DNA of 36,485 bases from Planctomycetota bacterium (GTDB lineage Bacteria > Planctomycetota > J058). The notes beneath the pieces are model-generated. The model was given only the letters and a program-made list of their open reading frames with translations. It was not told the origin of the DNA and did no database searches. The stretch spans positions 1 to 36,485 of the forward strand of contig JANJTH010000354.1 of assembly GCA_024711205.1 (NCBI GenBank), given 5' to 3'. The translations under genes were made by a program, and so were the position numbers. Positions within the stretch are counted from its first letter, which is position 1. The number at the start of each line of letters is the position of its first letter. Shown piece by piece: positions 9,675 through 16,728 of this stretch.

Positions 9675-10555
9675 GCGCCCCCCGGCCCGGCGGCCCGGCC
9701 GCGCCCCGCGTGCCCGCGGACGACCCGCGGCTCGACGGCGTGCGCGCGCTCCTCGCCGTCATGGACCGCCTGCGCGACCCCGGCGGCTGCCCGTGGGACC
9801 GCGCGCAGGACGCGGCCACGCTCCGCCCCTTCCTCGTCGAGGAGACGTTCGAGCTGCTCGAGGCGCTCGACCTGGGCTCCGACCCGGCCGTGGCGGAGGA
9901 GCTCGGGGACGTGCTGTTCCAGGTCGTGTTCCACGCGCGCCTGGGCCAGGAGCGCGGGGCCTGGGACCTGGGCCGGGTCGCGCAGGGGATCGCCGACAAG
10001 CTCGTCCGCCGGCACCCCCACGTGTTCGCGCCCGCCGCGGAGCCGTCTTCGGGCGCCGGCCCGAGCGCGCCCCCGCTCACGCCCGGGGAGGTCCTCACAG
10101 CCTGGGACGAGCACAAGCGCCGGGAGGGGCGGCGCTCGGCGCTCGACGGCGTGCCCCGCGCGCTGCCCGCGCTCCTCCGCGCCCAGCGGGTGCAGGAGAA
10201 GGCCGCCCGGGCCGGGTTCGACTGGCCCGACCCGCGCGGACCGCTCGACAAGCTCGCGGAGGAGCTCGCCGAGGTCCGCGAGGCCCTCGCGCGCGGCGAC
10301 CGGGCCCAGGTCGCGGCCGAGCTCGGCGACCTCGCGTTCGCCCTCGTCAACCTCGCGCGGCACCTCGAGGTCCCGGCCGAGGACGCGCTCCGCGGGGCGG
10401 TGGCCCGCTTCGAGGGGCGCTACCGGCGCATGGAGGGGCTGGCGGCCAGCGCGGGCAAGGTCTTGCGCGACATGGACCTCGCGGGCCAGGACCGCCTGTG
10501 GGACGAGGCGAAGCGCCTCGAGCGCGCGGAGCAGGCCGCGACCGGCCCGAGTTGA
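9671..10555 (+). CDS. mazG: MazG-family nucleoside triphosphate pyrophosphohydrolase
   Basis: LLAVMDRLRDPGGCPWDRAQDAATLRPFLVEETFELLEAL...VAEELGDVLFQVVFHARL...KLVRRHPHVF...; GTG start at 9671 overlaps the upstream stop (GTGA). Confidence 0.9.
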   Translation: MSAPRPGGPAAPRVPADDPRLDGVRALLAVMDRLRDPGGCPWDRAQDAATLRPFLVEETFELLEALDLGSDPAVAEELGDVLFQVVFHARLGQERGAWDLGRVAQGIADKLVRRHPHVFAPAAEPSSGAGPSAPPLTPGEVLTAWDEHKRREGRRSALDGVPRALPALLRAQRVQEKAARAGFDWPDPRGPLDKLAEELAEVREALARGDRAQVAAELGDLAFALVNLARHLEVPAEDALRGAVARFEGRYRRMEGLAASAGKVLRDMDLAGQDRLWDEAKRLERAEQAATGPS

Positions 10556-10664
10556 CGATCCGGGGCGCCTGCCCCAGGTGGGACGACCGGGCCGCACGAA
10601 ATCGTGCACACGCCCCGCCAGCTCGACGTAATGACGTGGGTTACGTTCCGGCGCGACGTATGCT

Positions 10665-10778
10665 CCAGGTCAAGTGTCGAGAGAATGTCGCGGAGGGCCA
10701 CCATCCCCGACCTTTTCCCCAAGGTCTTCCGTGCTCTCGACGCGGACCCAGGCGAGTTGCCTGGGTCCGTCTCTTTTT
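10665..10778 (+). ncRNA. Candidate structured small RNA with intrinsic terminator
   Basis: Closing stem 10674-10683 (gtgtcgagag) with 10734-10743 (ctctcgacgc), inner hairpin gacctt-ttcccc-aaggtc (10709-10726), cgga/tccg stem, immediately followed by a terminator hairpin; no credible ORF in the interval. Confidence 0.4.
10744..10778 (+). terminator. Rho-independent terminator
   Basis: ggacccaggc-gagtt-gcctgggtcc perfect 10-bp stem followed by gtctcttttt. Confidence 0.8.
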
Positions 10779-10862
10779 GGGCGGCGCGGGCCCGGGACGG
10801 CTCGACGGCTCCACTGCCTCGGGTCCCCTGGCCGGCCCGTCGAGCACCCCCCGCGGGCCGCA

Positions 10863-11010
10863 CCTGGGCCGGCCTCGCGAGCGGCCCGCCCCCCCGGCAA
10901 CGCCCGCTGACGGCCCTCCGCTCGGCGGCCACCCGCTCCGTCACCCCCGCTCAGCCGGGGGCGGTGCCGCTCCGCACAGGGGTGACTCGCCTCCGTGCGG
11001 TCCTTCCGAA
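10863..11010 (+). repeat. Dispersed repeat family, copy A
   Basis: cctgggcc..ctcgcgagcggcccg..caacgcccgctgacgg..ccgctcggcg..tcaccccc.gctcagccggggg..gctCCGCACaggggtgactcgcctccGTGCGGtccttc; diverged homologue of 14958-15120. Confidence 0.75.
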
Positions 11011-11113
11011 GCGAGCGCAGGCACGCTGCGCCTGCCGCTACCCTGCCCAGGGCGCCGCGGCCCGCCAACACCTCGGTCCGGCCGTCCAGACGAGGCCGCT
11101 CGACGGGCAACGC

Positions 11114-12094
11114 TCAGTTGGCGGCCCAGACCTCGTCGATCGTCGGAGCGAACAGGACGGCCTCGGCCCAGCGGTCGAGCGCGTGCTCGTCGGCCTCGGC
11201 CACGCGGCGCTCCACGTCGGCGGAGAGCTGCTTGAACTTGACCCGGAGCAGGGAGAGCAACGTCTCGCGCTTGCCCTCGAGCCTGCCCTGTCGCCGTCCC
11301 TCGAGCCGGAGCGCCTCGCCCAAGGTCATGACTTCCTCCTGGTGCTCCGTGGGGAGGGCCTCGCGCAGGGCCTCGATCGCCTGGTCGATTTCGGCCTCCG
11401 CGGTCACCTCGAGAATATACACCCACGCGCGCTGGCGATCGAAGCGGTGCAAGGCCGCGAGCAGGTCCGCGACCGAGCGCACGAACGCGACGAGCGAGTC
11501 GGGACCGGGCCGCGCCCGCAGCGCGCGCCCGTGCTTCAAGAGCAGGAACGCGAGCCGGCCGAACGCCGAGACCGAGCGCGCGCGCAACGCCTCGTCGGAG
11601 GCGCGCGAGAGGTCGTCGAGCAGGATCCGGAGCTCGGGCAAGAGGTCGCCCAGGGCCGTGCGGGCCGCGTCGGGCACGTCGAGGAGCGCGCCGAGGGTCG
11701 TGGGCGCGGACCAGGAGCGCGCCCCGTGGTAGAGCACGATCGGGAGCACCGGAGGCACCCGCTTCGCGCCCGGGTGGTCCTCGAGCCAGCGGTCCCAGAG
11801 CCGCACCATGTAGAAGACGGCCCACAGGGCCGCGAGCGGGTCCTCGGTCGACTGGTGCTCGTAGAGCAGGAAGCACACGAAGCCCGGCTGGCCCGCGATC
11901 TCGACCTCGTAGACGAGGTCCGAGAACGACTTGCCGAGCCGCTCGTCGACGAAGCTCGTGGGCGAGTGCCGGAGCGTCTCGAGGTCGAGCTGGGCGAGCA
12001 CCGCCGGCGGCAGCGCGGCCTGGATCGCGCCGACGGCGTCCTCCGTGCGCGAGAACGCGGCCTTGCAGAGCGCGTCGTGGGGGTCCTGGGTCAC
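11114..12094 (-). CDS. Rpn family / PD-(D/E)XK nuclease (transposase_31/YhgA-like)
   Basis: SPTSFVDERLGKSFSDLVYEVEIAGQPGFVCFLLYEHQSTEDPLAALWAVFYMVRLWDRWLEDHPGAKRVPPVLPIVLYHGARSW is the recognisable Rpn/YhgA core; GTG start chosen at 12094 (VTQDPHDALCKAAFSR). Confidence 0.85.
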   Translation of the reverse strand: MTQDPHDALCKAAFSRTEDAVGAIQAALPPAVLAQLDLETLRHSPTSFVDERLGKSFSDLVYEVEIAGQPGFVCFLLYEHQSTEDPLAALWAVFYMVRLWDRWLEDHPGAKRVPPVLPIVLYHGARSWSAPTTLGALLDVPDAARTALGDLLPELRILLDDLSRASDEALRARSVSAFGRLAFLLLKHGRALRARPGPDSLVAFVRSVADLLAALHRFDRQRAWVYILEVTAEAEIDQAIEALREALPTEHQEEVMTLGEALRLEGRRQGRLEGKRETLLSLLRVKFKQLSADVERRVAEADEHALDRWAEAVLFAPTIDEVWAAN

Positions 12095-12340
12095 GGGGCC
12101 GCACCCTACCGCGCGGCACCGACAGGCCGGGGCGCGGGGCCCCGGCGAAGCGATCGGGTCGTGTTCGGGTCGGCCGAGCGTCGGGTCGCAGGGGCCGCGC
12201 GCTTCGTTTCGTGACCGAAGTCGACGGGCAAGACTTGCTCGCGGGCGCGCGACGAACCGGGCGACGTCGGCACGGCCGGGCGCCAAGTCCTGCGGCGGCG
12301 GTCAGGCCTGCGCGGACCGCCATGTGCCCCGCGCAGGGCC

Positions 12341-13735
12341 GTGAGCCTGCCCCGTCGCCTCCTGCCTGGCCGGACCTACTCGACGACGCGCCGCACGGCG
12401 CGGCGCGTGTTCTTCCTCAAGCCGAGCCCCGAGACGAACGCGATCGTGCGCTACGCGCTGGGCGCCGCGCTCGTGCGCCACCCCCGGATCGCGCTCTACG
12501 CGCTCCTGGCCCACGTGAACCACGTCCACGCTGTGCTCGGCGACCGCGGCGACGGGTCCGAACCGTGGCAGCTCCCGGCCTTCAAGCAGTACTTCCCCTC
12601 GCTCGTGGCTGGCGCGCTCAACGCGCGCCTCCGCCGCGGCGAGAACCTCTGGACCACGGGGAGCTACGGCGCAGTCGAATTGCACGGACGCGAGGCGCTC
12701 GACGCCCAGCTCTTGTACTGCTGGACCAACCCGACCCTCGACGGCCAGGTCGCGCACCCGGACCAGTGGACGGGGACGAAGTTCTTGCCCGAAGACTTCG
12801 GCCGCACGATCACGGTCGAGAAGCCCGCGGGTGCGTTCTTCGGCGGCCGCCGACCGGCGCAGGTGCTCGAGCGAGCGGCGCGCGCGGGGGACGGGCAGGA
12901 CGACGACGACGCCGGGGAGGCCGCCGACGGCGCGACCGCGGGCGGCCCGGCCAAGGGCGGTCCGCGGTCGAAGCGCCCCGCGGGTGGACGCGCCGAGGGC
13001 GTCCCCGAGGAGACGCCGCCCGTCGGCCGGCCGGCGTGGGGGCCCGGCGATCTGGGCGGGGCCGAGCTCGCGCGCGAGGAGCGCGAGGCCTGGCGCGAGC
13101 TCACCGAGCGGGCGCGGGCCGAGCGCGCGCGGGCGCGGGCCAAGCGCGAGGCGAAGCAGCGCCGAGGGACCAAGCGCCGCCGCAAGAAGGTCGCGGAGGA
13201 CAAGGAGCGCCGGCGCCAGAGGGCCAAGGCCAAGCTGCCCAAGACGCGGCCTCCCCGACCGCCGCGTGTCCGCACGACCTTGCCCGACTCGGTCTCCTTC
13301 GTGATCGAGCCCCCGCCCGGCTTCGAGCGGCGTCCCGCGGAGGCCACCGCGCACTACCGCGCGCTGCTCGACGCCGAGGTCGAGCGGATCGACGCCCTGC
13401 GCCGCGAGGCCGGCTTCCAGCGCTACATGGGCGTCGCCGCGGTCGAGGCCACCGACCCGCTCGACGCGCCCGGGGACACCTGGCCCAGCTTCGGCCTGAA
13501 CCCCAGGATCGCTTGCAAGGACAAGGAGCAGCGGATCGAGCTCCTGCAGGGCCTTCGCGCCTGGCGCCAGGCCATGCGCGACGCCCGCCTCCGTTGGTCC
13601 GAGGGCGACCGCGAGGTCGTCTTCCCGCGGGGCGCATACGCGATCTGGCGCTTCCACGCCGCCCGCGTCGAGGGCGTCACGCCCGCCGCTGTGGGCGGCA
13701 CCGTGGGCGCGACAGGCCCGCCCACGGCGGCCTGA
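12341..13735 (+). CDS. Large RAYT-like / Y1 (IS200-type HUH) transposase with basic insertion
   Basis: HUH motif LLAHVNHVHAVLGD; catalytic-Tyr-like YCWTNPTLDGQVAHPDQW (compare Y..xNPxxxGxV in RAYTs); long K/R/E-rich insertion (~aa 225-305). Confidence 0.7.
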   Translation: MSLPRRLLPGRTYSTTRRTARRVFFLKPSPETNAIVRYALGAALVRHPRIALYALLAHVNHVHAVLGDRGDGSEPWQLPAFKQYFPSLVAGALNARLRRGENLWTTGSYGAVELHGREALDAQLLYCWTNPTLDGQVAHPDQWTGTKFLPEDFGRTITVEKPAGAFFGGRRPAQVLERAARAGDGQDDDDAGEAADGATAGGPAKGGPRSKRPAGGRAEGVPEETPPVGRPAWGPGDLGGAELAREEREAWRELTERARAERARARAKREAKQRRGTKRRRKKVAEDKERRRQRAKAKLPKTRPPRPPRVRTTLPDSVSFVIEPPPGFERRPAEATAHYRALLDAEVERIDALRREAGFQRYMGVAAVEATDPLDAPGDTWPSFGLNPRIACKDKEQRIELLQGLRAWRQAMRDARLRWSEGDREVVFPRGAYAIWRFHAARVEGVTPAAVGGTVGATGPPTAA

Positions 13736-13952
13736 GGTCGGCCGGGGGCCTCGAACACCCCACAACCCGGCACCACCCGCCTCGGCGCCGCGACCCTCGA
13801 GCAGTGGACGCGGCACCGAGGCCGGCGGCGCGTACACCGACGGGCGCGAGAACGCGCTGAACAGGAGCGCAGGGGCGCGCCTGGAGGGCATAGCAAGGAT
13901 CGGGCCGGCTGGGGCCTTGGCACTGCTCTGGGTCGGGTCTCCCCCCACGCGA

Positions 13953-14004
13953 CTGTGGGTCGCTCCTGGGCCCGTCTCGCGAGCGGCCCGCACACCGTCA
14001 ACGG
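13953..14004 (+). repeat. Dispersed repeat family, copy C (5' part)
   Basis: ctgtgggtcgctcctgggcccgtctcgcgagcggcccgcacaccgtcaacg is almost identical (one mismatch) to the segment starting at 14958. Confidence 0.9.
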
Positions 14005-14070
14005 CTTCCTGAACGACTGCACGCACCTGATCCTCGATCGCGACCCGCTCTACACCCAGCGCGTGCGTCG
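14003..14070 (+). pseudogene. Integrase/transposase (rve-type) fragment
   Basis: Translates GFLNDCTHLILDRDPLYTQRVR, resembling the (F)LI.DRDPLFT segment of integrase cores; no further integrase motifs downstream. Confidence 0.4.
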
Positions 14071-14212
14071 GCGGCGGCGGAGACGGCCCCCCGCGCGCGC
14101 CGCCCTGACCTGGGCCCCGGCCCCGCTACGACGCTCGTCGTCGATGCGCTGGCCGACCACCGCCGACCGCGCAGCCCGGGACCCGCGAGGGGCCCGGGCT
14201 CGCGGCGCGTAC

Positions 14213-14319
14213 GGGCGCGTGCGCGGAGGGGTCTGCGGAGGGGGTCAGGAGGGAGGCGGAGAGGCCCGCCGGGGGCCCTGGGCAGGGGGGCTGGGGCACA
14301 AACCTGGGACGGGTGATGA
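14213..14319 (+). repeat. Dispersed repeat, distal block E1
   Basis: ctgcggagggggtcaggagggaggcggagaggcccgccgggggccctgggcaggggggctggggcacaaacctgggacgggtgatga, 1 mismatch to 15139-15225; weaker homology extends 20 nt upstream. Confidence 0.95.
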
Positions 14320-14743
14320 CCCGATCTTCCTCAAGACCGAGAAGCGGATCGCGGCCCTCGGGCTCGTCTACCTGCTCGCGTTGATGGTCTACGCATTGAT
14401 CCAGCGCCACGCGCGGCGGGCCCTCGCCGACGCCAACGAGGTCGTCCCGGGCAACCGCGGAGTGACCGCAAAGCCGACGACCGCCGTGCTCTTCAAGCTC
14501 GTCCACGGGATCGACGTCCTCAGGCCGACGCCGGGCACGGCTCACGCGGTGGTGACCAGGATCACGGAGCCACAGCTCGACGCCCTGCGGCTGCTTCGCC
14601 ACCCACTGCTCGAGGATCCATGCGTGCGGATCTCGGCACCCCACGCGCCTCGCCGGGCGCGCGACAAGACCTATGCCAACTGGCGCCAAAAGCAGCGCGC
14701 TCAGGCCGGAGAAAATGGCGCGTCGTCATCCGCGATCCCTTGA
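14315..14743 (+). pseudogene. C-terminal remnant of IS1634-like (IS4 superfamily) DDE transposase
   Basis: DDPIFLKTEKRIAALGLVYLLALMVYALIQRHARRALADA...KPTTAVLFKLVHGI resembles the C-terminus of IS1634-type transposases; N-terminal catalytic portion absent. Confidence 0.6.
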
Positions 14744-14957
14744 ATGTGGGCCGCCGCGCTCCGCGCCACACCGCTCGGCACCCTCGCACGACGCGACCCC
14801 GCGTCGCGCCGCTGCTTGCCCGTGCCGGCGCCCGAGCACCCGCTGGCGCCCGCGCAGGGCGCCTCGCGCGGTCGCCGCGCCCAGGCCGCGGCGACGTGGC
14901 GCCGAGACGCGACACCGAACACGCCCGAACTGCCGGCCCACATGCAGACCAAAGCTC

Positions 14958-15225
14958 CTGTGGGTCGCTCCTGGGCCCGTCTCGCGAGCGGACCGCACAC
15001 CGTCAACGCGCGCTGACGGTCCCCCGCTCGGCGACTGCCTGCTCTGTCACCCCGGCTCAGCCGGGGGCGGCGGCGCTCCAGATGGGGGTGGCTCGCCTAC
15101 GTCTGGTCCTTCAGAAGTGGGCGCATGCGCGAAGGGGCCTGCGGAGGGGGTCAGGAGGGGGGCGGAGAGGCCCGCCGGGGGCCCTGGGCAGGGGGGCTGG
15201 GGCACAAACCTGGGACGGGTGATGA
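14958..15225 (+). repeat. Dispersed repeat family, most complete copy B (MITE/REP-like, ~268 bp)
   Basis: Contains the 5' block shared with 13953-14004, the central hairpins shared with 10863-11010 and 15265-15322, and the distal block shared with 14213-14319. Confidence 0.85.
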
Positions 15226-15238
15226 TGACAGGCCAACA

Positions 15239-15910
15239 TCACGGCGGCGGAGTTTCCGGACAGCACGGGGGCGGCGTCGCTCCAGATGGGGGTGGCTCGC
15301 CTACGTCCGGTCCTTCAGAAGTGTGACACAGGGTTAGCGAGACCGCAAGGGTACAAGGGACAAGACTCCATGCTGCCATCTGAACAAGAACTCCGGGCGG
15401 TGGAGCGATCCCGATCGCCGAGTGGTCATAGACGTGCTGAACAACAACGTCTGGCCGACTTGCCACAAATGCGAAGATCGCCGTCATGGCCGCCCCCGAA
15501 GCAGCGCACCCGGCAGCAAGAGACGCAGGCCACGGCTTACGTGCCAAGTAGTTACTGATAAGGATCGACATGGCCAAAGATGCCCAGATGCCGAAGACTG
15601 GTGGCACCTCAAGGGCCATAGCGATATCTTCAATGACGAGGTGGGGACGCCCGAACGGCGCCGCACAGACCAGCACCACAAACGCTGGCCACACAAATGC
15701 AAAGACTACGTGAGCGGCCCACGGCGGAGATCGCTCGACCAGGGCGGACAAAGGAAGCGGCGCTAGCCCTAAAGCAAAGCACGCCAGCAACATGCGGGAT
15801 GACTGAAGCCACGCCAGGACAGTGAAATGACCAACCACCAACTGCACAACGGTACCCGCAACGGCAACCGCCACGGCTGACGCGAGAGCGTTAAGCACCC
15901 TCCGGCGCAT
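15239..15910 (-). CDS. Small multi-TM membrane protein, candidate immunity protein for the RHS tip; 3' end contributed by repeat copy D
   Basis: MRRRVLNALASAVAVAVAGTVVQLVVGHFTVLAWLQSSRMLLACFALGLAPLPLSALVERSPPWAAHVVFAFVWPAFVVLVCAAPFG...; ATG at 15910, 2 nt after the RHS stop codon; several hydrophobic helices. Confidence 0.7.
   Translation of the reverse strand: MRRRVLNALASAVAVAVAGTVVQLVVGHFTVLAWLQSSRMLLACFALGLAPLPLSALVERSPPWAAHVVFAFVWPAFVVLVCAAPFGRPHLVIEDIAMALEVPPVFGIWASLAMSILISNYLARKPWPASLAAGCAASGAAMTAIFAFVASRPDVVVQHVYDHSAIGIAPPPGVLVQMAAWSLVPCTLAVSLTLCHTSEGPDVGEPPPSGATPPPCCPETPPP
15265..15322 (+). repeat. Dispersed repeat family, partial copy D
   Basis: ggcggcgtcgctccagatgggggtggctcgcctacgtccggtccttcagaagtg versus copy B ggcggcgctccagatgggggtggctcgcctacgtctggtccttcagaagtg. 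Confidence 0.9.
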
Positions 15911-15912
15911 CG

Positions 15913-16728
15913 CTAGCGCGATCCAGGAGTCGTGCGGAAGGGGTTGATTCCTTCCGCGGGAATGAAAAACGGGTTCGCGGACGGCTTGAGCCAGCGATAC
16001 TTCATCTTGAGCTTGTAGAAGCCACCCCCATTCCAAGGGACAAACCAGCCATCGTCCTTGACCATGAACTCGATTCGCTTGCCTTCGTCGTGTTCAGTCA
16101 TCTTCGCCGAAACGAAGCCGGAGGAGCTGGGCTGTCCCAACACACTGTACGTAAAGAAGTGCGCAAACTCATGGACAATGAGACCTGCGGCGTCCTTGTA
16201 GTCCTCGGCGTCCGTTTCCAAGAGGTCATGATTGAAATCCGGTCCGTCCAGGACAAGAGATCGGTCGGGTGCATCGCTGTCGTAGCCCAGGGCGACGCCC
16301 CGGAAGTTCGTCTGACTAGATCCCCAAGAACGAGTGGCCGATATGTAGATGTTGACGCGGTTCTTTGAGAGGAAGTCTGTTGCGCTAGTGGTGCCCAAAG
16401 CTAGGCCCTTGCCGTGGGCTTCGGCGAGGATCACGTTGTTGAGGTAGTTGGAGACCTCTGGATTGGTCTCTATCTGAAGCTCGGCATAGCGGACTGCTTG
16501 CGCGACGTCGATCGTGTAGTCGGCTTGTGACATGCCATGAAGAAAGTGAATGCAGAATCCCGTGCCTCGAAAGGCTTTCCGCATACTCCGGATTGCTTCC
16601 AGAGCATCGAAAACCACCCAATTGGGTCGCTGGCTGGCCAACGAGGCCTGCCAGATAGCATTGAGGTTCGTCTCGAAGGGCGCGAGGCTCTCGTCTGCAA
16701 TCTGCGCCGCTCTGGCTGGGGAGACTTC
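15913..16728 (-). other. Variable C-terminal tip of the RHS protein with HEFAH zincin motif (putative metallopeptidase toxin domain)
   Basis: Region after ...GVDPWGL; contains DAAGLIVHEFAHFFTYSVLG (HEFAH codons at 16159-16173). Lower GC than the RHS body (hand count: 30/60 at 16141-16200 vs 43/60 at 17101-17160). Confidence 0.6.

Noticed and set aside
10604-10700. Promoter for the ncRNA candidate
   Set aside because: TATGCT -10-like hexamer is present but no convincing -35 at 16-18 nt spacing, so not listed as a feature.
10941-12323. 460-aa minus-strand ORF overlapping the Rpn-like gene
   Set aside because: Different frame from the recognisable Rpn core; Arg-rich composition only.
13953-15322. 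CRISPR array
   Set aside because: Repeats are long, few and irregularly spaced with no spacer pattern and no cas genes.
15286-15766. Small plus-strand ORFs near 15.3-15.8 kb
   Set aside because: Antisense to the TM candidate immunity gene, whose hydrophobic helices and coupling to RHS are better supported.
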